This document shows positions 1 to 8,145 of a DNA stretch of 64,000 bases, one piece after another. Position 1 is the first letter of the stretch; each line of letters begins with the position of its first letter. The notes under the pieces are model-generated. The model saw nothing but the letters and a program-made list of their open reading frames with translations, was not told the DNA's origin and did no database searches. The position numbers and the translations under genes were made by a program. Source of the stretch: Verrucomicrobiota bacterium (GTDB taxonomy: Bacteria > Verrucomicrobiota > Verrucomicrobiia > Verrucomicrobiales > DEV007); contig QQNE01000004.1 in assembly GCA_003402735.1 (NCBI GenBank), forward strand, positions 1-64,000, given 5' to 3'.

Positions 1-203
1 AAGACCTCGATCCCGCAGAAGTGGGCCGCCCCGAAGACCAGGGAGCGGAAATGCTCCTTTTCCTCCGGGCCGAAGAGGAAGATGCCGCCGGCGGTGCGGT
101 TGACGACGTGCATCACGCCCCAGAAGGAGGTGCCTCCTGGCAAAAAGCGCTTGTATTTGGGAAACGGGCTGTCTGCGATGGGGATCATGGTGACTGCAAT
201 CAT
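1..203 (-). CDS. RAYT / IS200-like (Y1_Tnp) transposase, 5' fragment cut by window edge
   Basis: Reading the minus strand from an ATG at 203 gives about 67 residues that run off the left edge, so the ORF track does not list it. The stretch beginning SFWGVMHVVNRTAGG and continuing FLFGPEEKEHFR resembles the N-terminus of the REP-associated tyrosine transposase family, common in Verrucomicrobia, before the HxH catalytic motif. Catalytic residues lie outside the window. GTG codons at 215 and 209 are alternative starts. Directly upstream lie several REP-like palindromes, the expected partner DNA of a RAYT. Family assignment rests on remembered N-terminal similarity only. Confidence 0.65.
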   Translation of the reverse strand, partial: MIAVTMIPIADSPFPKYKRFLPGGTSFWGVMHVVNRTAGGIFLFGPEEKEHFRSLVFGAAHFCGIEV

Positions 204-221
204 GAACACGCTCACTAGAAC

Positions 222-385
222 AGTCAAGCGAGATTTTTTCTTCCAGGGTCAAGCAGGATGACTGTTTCGGCCGCGATCCGCCCGTAGTGGAATAGTCAAG
301 CAGGATGACTGGTGCGGTTTTGCAAATTCGCGATTTGCGGCCGCCCCCCGCCAGGCTTGAGCAAACAGTCAAGCAGGATGACTGG
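222..385. repeat. Cluster of REP-like palindromic units
   Basis: Three near-identical units with core GTCAAGCAGGATGACTG lie at 248-264, 294-311 and 366-385, and a degenerate partial unit (AGTCAAGCGAG) at 222-232. The fullest unit reads CAGTCA-AGCAGGA-TGACTG, a perfect 6-bp inverted repeat around a 7-nt loop. The units sit upstream of the RAYT-like fragment, all in the same orientation, about 30-55 bp apart. This arrangement is typical of REP units mobilised by a neighbouring RAYT. No gene is apparent in the rest of 386-555; an 11-mer CCTTGTGCTCC occurs there twice. Confidence 0.7.
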
Positions 386-555
386 TGAGCGCAGGCTTAC
401 TCTTCACTGTTGCCGGCAAGCATTTCGGGCCTTGTGCTCCTACCGAAATCCTCCGCGACTCCGTGAAGGGCTTTGCTTGGCCAGCTTCCGCCTCGCGCCT
501 TGCCTTGTGCTCCGGGTCCTTTGCGCTCGACATCCCTGCGGCTTTCCGCAGGCTC

Positions 556-1554
556 TCAGACGGGGCGGACCGCGAGGTCGAACTCCGGGACGGCAAGGGA
601 CCCTTTTTCGAGATGATCGAGGAGGCGGTTGGCGTGCCAAGGGGCCAACAGGGAGCCCCGTGAGCCGAGTCCGTTGAAGAGGATCTGGTGCGGGTCGGTC
701 GGGTGCGGACCCAGAATGGGCCGTCCCTGGCGGGCCATGGGGCGGATGGCTGCCTCTTCCCTGATCAAGTTCCAGGGAGAGTCGATCCATGTGTCGATGA
801 AGGCGGTGAGCTCCTCCCGGGCTTGCGGAGACGGGGAGGCATCGGACGGTTCCCATTCATACGTGGAACCGACGCGGTAGAGATCATCTCCTTGGGAAAG
901 GATCCATTTCCCTGCGTGGATGATCCTGGTTTCGTGGAAGCCGGGAGCGTGGATGGTGAGGATGGTCCCGCGTGCCGGCCGGATCGGGACGTGGGCAAAC
1001 GGGCCGCAGTGGCGGGCGTGATGACCGAGACACCAGACGAGAGGCGTTTGCGCGCCGGTCTCAATCCTTCCCTGGCGAAAGGCTCCGAGATTTCGCAACC
1101 AGGCTCGGGTGGCGTCGAGAAACGGCACGCTGTGGAGGCGACCGCAGCGTCTGGTGGTGAATCCTCCAAACGGGGCGCGGTCTTCCCAGTCCGGCGGCAG
1201 GGGTTCATGCCAGGGATCGTAGCGAGGATCCCGAAGTCGCTGGTTCCATCGGTCCGCTTGGGTCTGGTCTGTGAAGAGGCGGAGGATGGGGCGTTCCTCG
1301 AAGAACGACGCGCCGAGGGTTTTTTCCCAACGTCGATAGAAATCACGGGCGGAGGACCAGAGAACTTCTTCATCTTCCCCGAGGGCGAGGCGTGGTCCGG
1401 AAATCGGGTTCATCAGGCCAGCGGCGACCCGTGAACAGGTGGTGGCCTCCTGTGGATCGACGACCTCCACCGTTCGGCCGCGGGCGATGGCGGTCAGGGC
1501 AAAGACGGATCCGGCGAGGCCCTGGCCGGCGATGAGAAAGTCCGGTGCGCTCAC
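556..1554 (-). CDS. FAD-dependent oxidoreductase (DAO / glycine-oxidase-like)
   Basis: 332 aa. The N-terminus has a dinucleotide-binding loop (GQGLAG, residues ~10-15) followed by an acidic strand end (EVVD), as in the D-amino-acid-oxidase (DAO) superfamily. The C-terminal part has the family-type FNGLGSRGSLLAP segment that closes over FAD. No signal peptide is seen, so it is probably cytoplasmic. Substrate cannot be told; relatives oxidise amines or amino acids, and some take part in tRNA modification. The start codon overlaps the stop of the preceding small gene by 4 bp, so the two are probably translationally coupled. Confidence 0.75.
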   Translation of the reverse strand: MSAPDFLIAGQGLAGSVFALTAIARGRTVEVVDPQEATTCSRVAAGLMNPISGPRLALGEDEEVLWSSARDFYRRWEKTLGASFFEERPILRLFTDQTQADRWNQRLRDPRYDPWHEPLPPDWEDRAPFGGFTTRRCGRLHSVPFLDATRAWLRNLGAFRQGRIETGAQTPLVWCLGHHARHCGPFAHVPIRPARGTILTIHAPGFHETRIIHAGKWILSQGDDLYRVGSTYEWEPSDASPSPQAREELTAFIDTWIDSPWNLIREEAAIRPMARQGRPILGPHPTDPHQILFNGLGSRGSLLAPWHANRLLDHLEKGSLAVPEFDLAVRPV

Positions 1555-1820
1555 GGGCGGCCGGAATAGTTGAACAGTTCGGAGAGGGCGAAGCGTTGTT
1601 TGGTGGCGGCGTTGAGGGCGTTGAGGACTTTCACCTGGACCTTGCGGGAGAGGCGGCGGCCTTTGGCGGCCTTGGCCACCATCTTGTGGGTGATCTGCTC
1701 GGTGGAAGCGGCCACGAGGTCGTGGTGGCTCAAAGCCAGTGCCTCGAGGAGCTGGGCGATGGGTTGGGGACCGAGGTTTCGCTCCTCTTCGCCATCATGG
1801 TTGGAAAGCCCGCTGTTCAT
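1551..1820 (-). CDS. Small conserved-looking helical protein, unknown function
   Basis: 89 aa, no signal peptide or membrane segment. The middle (QPIAQLLEALALSHHDLVAAS, then KMVAKAAKGRRLS) looks like a compact helix-turn-helix fold and the protein is rich in Lys/Arg, so DNA or RNA binding is possible but unproven. It ends in an ATGA overlap with the FAD oxidoreductase start, implying co-translation. The first ATG at 1820 follows 57 bp of intergenic DNA shared with the divergent dehydrogenase gene. I do not recognise a named family. Confidence 0.6.
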   Translation of the reverse strand: MNSGLSNHDGEEERNLGPQPIAQLLEALALSHHDLVAASTEQITHKMVAKAAKGRRLSRKVQVKVLNALNAATKQRFALSELFNYSGRP

Positions 1821-1877
1821 TCCCTGAAACCAATGTTTGAAATTCCCCTAATCTCCATCTAAACCTGCCGGCCTGCC

Positions 1878-2846
1878 ATGACAAATCTGACCCGCGTTTT
1901 GCTCACGACCACGTCGTTCCAGGACACGCCCGGCCCGCACCATGCTTTGCTGGAGAGCCAGGGATTTGAAATCGTCCGCGAGCGGGGTCCGCTTCCTGAA
2001 AGCCGCATGTTGGAACTGGCGGGCGAGTTTGACGCCTTTCTTTGCGGGGACGATGCCATCACGCAGGCGGTCATCGACAAATCGTTGTCGCGGCTCAAGG
2101 TCATCAGCAAATACGGCATCGGCCTGGACAAGATCGATGTGGCGCACGCGACCTTGCAGAAGATTCCGGTGCTCTTCACCCCGGGCGTGAACCACACCAC
2201 GGTGGCGGAACACACCTTCGGTTTGTTGCTGGCGATCAGCAAACACATCGTCACGGTGGGAGCGGCGGCGCGTCAGGGGGAATGGAAGCGCATCACCGGC
2301 CACGAGATTCTCGGGCAAACGATGGGCATCATCGGTCTGGGAAGGATCGGCAAGGAGGTCGCCACGCGGGCTCAGGCTTTCGGGATGCCGGTGATCGCTT
2401 ACGACATCCATTGGGACGAGGCGTTTGCCAGGGAACACGGGATTGTGCGGTGTGCCACCATGGACGAGGTTTTGCGCGGGGCCGATGTCATCTCTCTGCA
2501 TTGTTTTCTGAGTGAGGAAACCCGCGGGATGATCAATAAGACCACGATCGCCACGATGAAGAACACGGCGGTGGTGCTGAACTGTGCCCGGGGGGAATTG
2601 GTGGTCAGTGAGGACATGGCCGAGGCGCTGGCGGCGGGTCAACTGGGCGGCTACGGCACGGACGTGCTCGATGAGGAACCGCCGAAGCCGGATCACGTCT
2701 TGCTCCGGGCCCCGAATTGCGTGATCACCTCTCACATCGGGTCTCGCACCTATGAAAGTGTCGTCCGTCAGGCGGGTCGCGCCACCGCCAACCTGATCAA
2801 CTACCTCAACGGCGATCCGGATTTTATCCAAGCGAACAAATTCTGA
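1878..2846 (+). CDS. D-isomer-specific 2-hydroxyacid dehydrogenase (phosphoglycerate dehydrogenase-like)
   Basis: 322 aa, the usual length of single-domain-pair 2-hydroxyacid dehydrogenases. The NAD-binding Rossmann loop is GLGRIG (153-158). The catalytic triad is present: Arg in CARGE (~238), Glu in DEEPP (~266) and His in SHIGS (~286). There is no ACT domain, so this is not a classic feedback-regulated SerA. Only 16 bp separate it from the downstream sugar kinase. That pairing suggests a role in hexuronate or 2-keto-3-deoxy-sugar catabolism rather than serine synthesis. This is an inference from context. Confidence 0.88.
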   Translation: MTNLTRVLLTTTSFQDTPGPHHALLESQGFEIVRERGPLPESRMLELAGEFDAFLCGDDAITQAVIDKSLSRLKVISKYGIGLDKIDVAHATLQKIPVLFTPGVNHTTVAEHTFGLLLAISKHIVTVGAAARQGEWKRITGHEILGQTMGIIGLGRIGKEVATRAQAFGMPVIAYDIHWDEAFAREHGIVRCATMDEVLRGADVISLHCFLSEETRGMINKTTIATMKNTAVVLNCARGELVVSEDMAEALAAGQLGGYGTDVLDEEPPKPDHVLLRAPNCVITSHIGSRTYESVVRQAGRATANLINYLNGDPDFIQANKF

Positions 2847-2862
2847 GTCAAAGAAACGCATT

Positions 2863-3960
2863 ATGTCCCTCGATATCCGACCCTCCAAAGATTGTCTTTT
2901 CGATTGCGTCTCGCTCGGCGAGGTGATGCTCCGGCTCGATCCCGGTGAAGGGCGGGTGCATACCACCCGTTATTTTCAAGCCTGGGAAGGCGGCGGTGAA
3001 TACAACGTGGCCCGCGGGTTGCGCCGCTGTTTCGGGCTGCGTGGAGCGGTGGTGACCGCGTTTGCCGACAACCCGGTGGGGCGCCTCATCGAGGACTTTA
3101 TTCTCCAGGGCGGGATCGATACCCGTTACATCCAATGGAAGGGTTACGACGGCATCGGGCGGACCGTGCGCAACGGGTTGAATTTCACCGAGCGCGGGTT
3201 CGGGATTCGTGGCGCGGTCGGGTGTCCTGACCGAGGCAACACCGCCGCCTCGCAGATGAAGCCGGGCGACATCGATTGGGAGGCGATCTTCGGCCGGGAC
3301 GGGGTGCGCTGGTTCCATACCGGGGGGATCTTTGCGGCGCTTTCCGAAACGACGGCGGAGTTGACGATTGAAGCCTGTCAGGCCGCGCGCAAGCATGGCA
3401 CGATCGTCTCTTATGATCTGAACTATCGTCCCTCCCTCTGGAAGTCGATTGGCGGCCTGAAGAAGGCGCAGGAGGTGAACCGGGAGATTGCGAAGTATGT
3501 GGATGTGATGATCGGCAACGAGGAGGATTTCACGGCGTCGCTCGGGTTCCACGTGGAAGGCGTGGATCACAATGTGAGTGGGATTGAGGTGGAGAACTTT
3601 AAGAAGATGATCGTGACAGCGGTGAAAGAGTTTCCGAACTTCAAGGTCACCGCCACGACCCTGCGCGAGGTCCACAGCGCAACGATCAACGACTGGGGAG
3701 CTATCTGCTGGCACGACGGGGAATTTTATCCCGCCACCCAGCGCGACCGGCTGGAGATCATGGACCGGGTCGGAGGTGGCGACAGTTTCGCATCGGGCCT
3801 GATTTACGGGTTCCTGGAGTGGAACGATCCGCACAAGGCGGTGGAGTATGGTGCGGCGCACGGGGCGCTGGCGATGACCACGCCTGGCGACACCACCATG
3901 GCCAGCTTGGCGGAGGTGACCAAGGTGGTGGAGGGCGGTGGTGCCCGGGTGGTGCGCTGA
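2863..3960 (+). CDS. PfkB-family sugar kinase, 2-dehydro-3-deoxygluconokinase-like
   Basis: 365 aa. The N-terminal PfkB signature region is GGGEYNVARGL. The C-terminal signature GGGDSFASGL (~304-313) supplies the catalytic Asp and anion hole. The sequence LGEVMLRLDP near the start is typical of KDG kinases (KdgK). It would phosphorylate 2-keto-3-deoxygluconate or a similar sugar with ATP in the cytoplasm. It is cotranscribed with the 2-hydroxyacid dehydrogenase just upstream. The length is somewhat above the ~310-340 aa norm, owing to loops in the central region. Exact substrate is inferred. Confidence 0.85.
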   Translation: MSLDIRPSKDCLFDCVSLGEVMLRLDPGEGRVHTTRYFQAWEGGGEYNVARGLRRCFGLRGAVVTAFADNPVGRLIEDFILQGGIDTRYIQWKGYDGIGRTVRNGLNFTERGFGIRGAVGCPDRGNTAASQMKPGDIDWEAIFGRDGVRWFHTGGIFAALSETTAELTIEACQAARKHGTIVSYDLNYRPSLWKSIGGLKKAQEVNREIAKYVDVMIGNEEDFTASLGFHVEGVDHNVSGIEVENFKKMIVTAVKEFPNFKVTATTLREVHSATINDWGAICWHDGEFYPATQRDRLEIMDRVGGGDSFASGLIYGFLEWNDPHKAVEYGAAHGALAMTTPGDTTMASLAEVTKVVEGGGARVVR

Positions 3961-4047
3961 TGGGTCCCGTGGGTTCCGGGCGCAGTTGGCCCTCCAGCGG
4001 AATCACTGCTTGCGGGCGGGCCCGGTCCCTGTGATATCTGGGTGCGA

Positions 4048-4926
4048 ATGCGGAGCATGACTGGATTTGGGAGCGGTGAAGCTTCCTCAAGCAGGTTGAA
4101 GATCAGTGTGGAGATGGCCTCGGTGAACCGGAAGCAGGCCGAACTGGTCATCAATTTGCCGCGCACCTTGGCGTCGCTGGAGCCGCGGATTCGGGCGGGG
4201 ATTCTGGAAGTTTTTTCGCGGGGGCGCATCACCGTTCACGTGGGGGTCGAGCCGTTGGGAGGCGCGCGGAGCTCCTTGCAGGTGGACGATCAGCTCGCGA
4301 CCGAATATCACCAGGCGTTTCAGTTGCTGCAGCAGATCTGGGGTGGGCAGATGGTGCCGTTCCAGGCGGCGGACCTGCTGCGTGCGCCCGGGGTGTTCAC
4401 GGTCAAGGAGGAAGCGGTCAGTCTGCACGATGTCGAACCGCTGCTGGAAGACGCCTTGAGCGAGGCGTTCAGCCGGTTGCTCGACATGCAGAATGTGGAG
4501 GGGGCGCGGCTTCGGGCGGATTTGCGGGATCGCCTGGAGGCGCTGCGCGGGCGGGTGGGGGAGATTGCCGGGCAATCTCCTCGGGTCAAGGAGCGGTATC
4601 GCCACCAGCTTCAGAAGCGGTTGCAGGATCTCAGCGTGAACCTTCAGATGGACGATGAGCGTTTGCTGCGGGAATTCGCCATCTTTGCGGAGCGGTGTGA
4701 CATCAGCGAGGAACTGACGCGGTTGGACAGTCATTTCGGGCAGTTCCAACGCTATTTTGATCAAGAGGATCCGATGGGTCGGTCCCTCGATTTCCTTTGT
4801 CAGGAAGTGAACCGGGAGTTGAATACGATCGGTTCCAAGGCGAACGACGCCGTCATCGCGCATGCGGTGGTGGAGGCGAAGACGGAATTGGAGAAGATCC
4901 GGGAGCAAGTTCAGAATGTGCAGTGA
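4048..4926 (+). CDS. yicC: YicC/YloC-family endoribonuclease
   Basis: 292 aa. It starts MRSMTGFGSG, the hallmark N-terminus of YicC; therefore ATG 4048 is preferred over the track's GTG 4042. The C-terminal DUF1732 region (DISEELTRLDSHFGQF, then DFLCQEVNRELNTIGSKA) is well conserved. Characterised homologues are oligomeric RNA-cleaving enzymes involved in RNA turnover and stress survival. The stop lies 1 bp before the gmk ATG, reproducing the widespread yicC-gmk gene order. Confidence 0.92.
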   Translation: MRSMTGFGSGEASSSRLKISVEMASVNRKQAELVINLPRTLASLEPRIRAGILEVFSRGRITVHVGVEPLGGARSSLQVDDQLATEYHQAFQLLQQIWGGQMVPFQAADLLRAPGVFTVKEEAVSLHDVEPLLEDALSEAFSRLLDMQNVEGARLRADLRDRLEALRGRVGEIAGQSPRVKERYRHQLQKRLQDLSVNLQMDDERLLREFAIFAERCDISEELTRLDSHFGQFQRYFDQEDPMGRSLDFLCQEVNRELNTIGSKANDAVIAHAVVEAKTELEKIREQVQNVQ

Positions 4927-4927
4927 C

Positions 4928-5536
4928 ATGAGGCGCAGGGGAATCTTGTGCGTTGTCTCGGGACCGTCGGGTTCTGGCAAGACCACGTTGTGCCATCGGG
5001 CGGCGGCGGAACATCCCGGCGTGGCCTACTCGGTATCCTGCACGACGCGACCGCCGCGACCGGGGGAAACCGATGACGTGGACTACCATTTTCTGGCCCG
5101 GGAAGATTTTGAGGGCCGGATCTCGCGGGGCGAGTTTTTGGAACATGCCTTGGTGCATCAGAAGCATTACTACGGGACATTGAAGTCCGAGGTCCTGGAT
5201 CATTTGCGGAATGGGCGGGACGTGGTCATGGACCTAGACGTGCAGGGCGCGGCCCAGTTGCGGGCTTCTGGGGACGAGGAGATCCGGTGCTCGTTGGTGG
5301 ATGTGTTTATTTTGCCGGGGAGTCTAGAGGAACTCGAGGTTCGGATCCGCGGGCGCGGGGCCATGGCGGAGGAGGAGATCCAACGGCGGTTGCGCAATGC
5401 GGAGGGCGAAATGGCGCACTGGCCCGATTACGTCTACACCCTCGTCACCGGGGATCGCGAGGAGGATTTCGTCCGCTTCAAGGCCATTCTTGAGGCGGAG
5501 CGGATGCGGAGCTCACGGTTGCGAGGTTCGCGTTGA
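4928..5536 (+). CDS. gmk: Guanylate kinase
   Basis: 202 aa, the normal length. The P-loop GPSGSGKTT lies near residues 12-20, followed by the GMP-binding region SCTTRPPRPGE and DVDYHF. The enzyme phosphorylates GMP to GDP in the cytoplasm. ATG 4928, one base after the yicC stop, gives a standard N-terminus; ATG 4916 overlapping yicC is an alternative. The track's 4862 start is upstream read-through. The expected rpoZ (omega subunit), usually found between gmk and coaBC, is absent here: the next gene begins 16 bp later and is coaC. Confidence 0.95.
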   Translation: MRRRGILCVVSGPSGSGKTTLCHRAAAEHPGVAYSVSCTTRPPRPGETDDVDYHFLAREDFEGRISRGEFLEHALVHQKHYYGTLKSEVLDHLRNGRDVVMDLDVQGAAQLRASGDEEIRCSLVDVFILPGSLEELEVRIRGRGAMAEEEIQRRLRNAEGEMAHWPDYVYTLVTGDREEDFVRFKAILEAERMRSSRLRGSR

Positions 5537-5552
5537 GGGTCGAGCTTGGTCC

Positions 5553-6101
5553 ATGGCGACGATTCTTTTGGGCATCACCGGGTCCATCGCGGCTTACAAG
5601 GCGGCGGACCTGACCAGCCAGCTCCGGAAGCTCGGCCACGAGGTCCACGTCATCATGACGCGGGATGCGGCCGAGTTCATCGCGCCGCTCACGTTGCAGG
5701 TGCTCTCCCGGCATCCGGTGACGACGGATCTTTACGACGAGAAAGCGAGCTGGCATCCGGGCCACATCCAGCTGGCGGATTCGGCGGATCTGCTGGTCGT
5801 GGCTCCGGCCACCGCCAACATCCTGGCCAAGCTCGCTTGCGGATTGGCCGACGACGCCCTGAGCGCGATCGCGCTGGCCTGTCAGGCTCCGATGCTCATC
5901 GCCCCGGCGATGAACGGAAAGATGTGGATACACCCCGCCACCCAGGAGAATGTGCGGCGGTTGCAGGACCGGGGAGTTGGGTTCATCGGCCCGGAGGAGG
6001 AGGGGATGCTGGCCTGTGGTTATGAGGGCCAGGGGCGGCTCTGGCCCGTGGAAGGGATCGTGGGCCGGATCGCCCAGATCCTTTCCGGGGGCAACGAATG
6101 A
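5553..6101 (+). CDS. coaC: Phosphopantothenoylcysteine decarboxylase (stand-alone CoaC flavoprotein)
   Basis: 182 aa. FMN-binding GITGSIAAYKA lies at the N-terminus, the active-site His in GHIQLADS (~70), the substrate clamp PAMNGKMW (~109) and the ACGYEGQGRLW Cys-containing lid near the end. It decarboxylates 4'-phospho-N-pantothenoylcysteine in CoA synthesis. Most bacteria carry a CoaBC fusion of ~400 aa. Here the CoaB synthetase half is missing: a convergent gene begins 6 bp after the stop, so CoaB must be encoded elsewhere. ATG 5553 is chosen over upstream in-frame codons because it starts the conserved domain. Confidence 0.9.
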   Translation: MATILLGITGSIAAYKAADLTSQLRKLGHEVHVIMTRDAAEFIAPLTLQVLSRHPVTTDLYDEKASWHPGHIQLADSADLLVVAPATANILAKLACGLADDALSAIALACQAPMLIAPAMNGKMWIHPATQENVRRLQDRGVGFIGPEEEGMLACGYEGQGRLWPVEGIVGRIAQILSGGNE

Positions 6102-6107
6102 GGGTTC

Positions 6108-7015
6108 TCAGAGCGCGTTGACGGTGGCGATGGAGGAAGTGGCTGTGACCGCGCCGCGAACCACACGCGCCACCACCCGGGTCGGGAATGGGCTGACGTC
6201 GCGCCCGGTGAACCTGTAGGTGAACGTTCCCGGGAGAGCATCCGCGGTGGCGGTGACCGTTGCGATCCGTGTGTCCACCACTCCATCGGGACGGACCCGG
6301 AAGATTTGCACGGTGACCGGAGCGGTGCCGGTCACTCCCGAAACGGCTCCGTTGACGGTCAATTCGCCGCGGGCTGTGCGTCCGTTAGCCAGCAGGACAC
6401 TGGCTTGAAGGGCGGGGCTGGCTGCGGGAACGCCGACGGCATTGAGTGAGAAGGCATAGAAGGCGTTGTCCAATTCGCTGTAATAGCCTTCGATGGCCAG
6501 CGCGGTGCCGGGAAGGATCGCAGGCAGGGCGATCTCAAACCCCAGATCGTTGAGGGGGGCGCCGAGCCTGATCCGGGGATCGTTGAGAGGCTTCACCAGC
6601 ATGCCGTTGGCCCGAATCGTGCCGACCGGATCGGTGACCAGGCGGGGGGTCGCGATGCCGAGCACCACGTTTTCCGCGGGTTCGACAAAGACGCTCGTGG
6701 CGGTGAGCAGACCGGTGGCGTTCACCGTTCCGAGACGATGGCGGTGCCGCCGAGGAAGCCGTCCTTGTCGCGTCCCGGGAAACGCGTCGTGCTCGTCAGG
6801 TCTGCGAGGGTGAGATCATCCCTTGTGGGGGAGGAAATCACGGCAGTGGCGGGAACGCTGACGCGGGTGTCCATCACCTTGAGTTCGACGGAATTGGTGC
6901 CCGGGGTGATGGCGGTGAGAGTGCCTTCAATTTCGGAAGGCAAGACAACCTGAGCGGAAACAAAGGGCGCGAAGGCCAGGGAAGCGAGAAGAACGGCGAT
7001 CTGAGTAGGTTTCAT
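6108..7015 (-). pseudogene. Secreted beta-rich protein split by a frameshift
   Basis: Two ORFs abut on the minus strand: 7015-6722 (97 aa, signal peptide ending at VSAQ) and 6725-6108 (205 aa, no signal, GTG start). The first ends ...GGTAIVSER-stop and the second begins with V/M-NATGLLTATSVFVEP. The amino-acid sense runs smoothly across the junction if one base is added, so they appear to be halves of one exported protein of about 302 residues. The repetitive Val/Thr/Ala-rich beta-strand pattern suggests DUF5666-like or Ig-like modules, but I cannot name the family. Alternatives are a sequencing error, a recent mutation, or GTGA translational coupling. The AT-rich 171 bp upstream (7016-7186) probably carries its promoter. 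Confidence 0.6.
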
Positions 7016-7186
7016 GTTTTAAGGAGAGGGTTGGAACGACCAGTATTTATGCGTTTTCTATGACTTTAAGCTACTGCCAGACCTAGCAATTTCTTGGAGC
7101 CAGATCAAGCGGAGTTCCAATATTCTTAAAATAATATCTCTGAGCGATGTTGTTTTCTGGTTATTTCAATATTTTCTATATTTAGA

Positions 7187-7810
7187 CTAACGGCCAAACA
7201 TTTCTTGGAGTCGTTGATGACGTTCCCGCAACTCCTGCATGCGGGAGGGTTGTTCGGTCTTTCCCGGTTCGGCATCCTTGGTCCAATCTCCCATGGTGGC
7301 GTCCTTGGTGAGCAGGACAGGGGCATCGAGGCGGGCGGAGCGGGAGTCTACCACGAGACCCGGAGCCAGTTCGTCGGCTTGATCTCCCGGTTGGGACGTG
7401 GAGATCCAGAAGGTCTGCCCTTGCCATGTGACCAGGGCCTCGGGGCCGTGCTGATCGTTCCCGCGTTCCAGTTGCAGCAGATGCATCGGTTGCTCAGTTC
7501 GCTCCTGTGAGGAGTCGAGCACAAAGGTTTCCATGGTGGTTCGGTTGAAGATGACCGCGGTCTCGACGCCACCCACTTCCCCCCAGCCGGCGAGCCGGTG
7601 GTCGGCTGCCTCCTGAGGTTTGTCCTGGGAACCTTCCTGAACGGTGTCAGGCTTGGTGGGCCGGGCGAAAAGGGGTTCCTGCCACAACACCTCGTAACGG
7701 GAGAGATCGGACTTTTCCGGGACGAAGGGAGGTGCGGCCATCGCTGGAGCCTGACAAGCCAAGAGGGTGATCAGGGCAGGGAATGGGGCCAGAGATCGTG
7801 GATGTTTCAT
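7187..7810 (-). CDS. Exported protein at end of copper-locus operon (weak GspC/PilP resemblance)
   Basis: 207 aa from ATG 7810; the track's longer ORF is upstream read-through. The N-terminus is a signal peptide (MKHPRSLAPFPALITLLACQ, cleavage near AMAA). A short motif YEVLWQEPLFARPTKP followed by an LAGW-containing beta region is reminiscent of the periplasmic homology region of type II secretion GspC/PilP proteins. The C-terminus is a charged helix (RMQELRERHQRLQEMF). No transmembrane anchor other than the signal is seen. The start overlaps the stop of the HMA-domain gene (ATGA), so it is the last member of the operon. Function unknown. Confidence 0.7.
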   Translation of the reverse strand: MKHPRSLAPFPALITLLACQAPAMAAPPFVPEKSDLSRYEVLWQEPLFARPTKPDTVQEGSQDKPQEAADHRLAGWGEVGGVETAVIFNRTTMETFVLDSSQERTEQPMHLLQLERGNDQHGPEALVTWQGQTFWISTSQPGDQADELAPGLVVDSRSARLDAPVLLTKDATMGDWTKDAEPGKTEQPSRMQELRERHQRLQEMFGR

Positions 7811-8145
7811 TTGGGGAGGGAGCGGTGTGGGGCGGTGTGGGTGGAAATTTGATAGTGACCGGAAGAGGGGCCGAGAGCCGCCTGCAGGGTGGCTGCGTCC
7901 AGTTCGGGAGAAGTGCTCTCCACGGTGAGAGTGGGGAGTTCGTCCCCGGTGGCCTTGAGGATTTTCACGGTCAGGACTCCGTCCACTTTGCGGATGCGAT
8001 CCTTGACGACCTTGGAGCAGGCGCTGCACACCACGCCGGCGACGGAGAAGTGGTGGGTGTAGGTTTCAGGTTCCGCAGCCTTGGGGGAAGCGGCCAGTGC
8101 AAAGCTGATCAGGGTTGCCGCGGAGGCAAGGTGGAGGGCTTTCAT
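7807..8145 (-). CDS. Exported heavy-metal-associated (HMA) domain protein
   Basis: 112 aa from ATG 8145. A signal peptide (LASAATLISFALAAS) precedes an HMA/MerP-like ferredoxin fold with GVVCSACSKVVKDRIRKVDGV. The CxxC is CSAC, so a soft metal such as Cu(I) is the likely ligand. The domain is followed by a strand containing VKILKATGDELPTLTVES and a short tail. It would act as a periplasmic metallochaperone. It overlaps both neighbours by 4 bp (ATGA) and lies directly behind the SCO-like gene, pointing to copper handling for the upstream multicopper oxidase. Confidence 0.82.
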   Translation of the reverse strand: MKALHLASAATLISFALAASPKAAEPETYTHHFSVAGVVCSACSKVVKDRIRKVDGVLTVKILKATGDELPTLTVESTSPELDAATLQAALGPSSGHYQISTHTAPHRSLPK

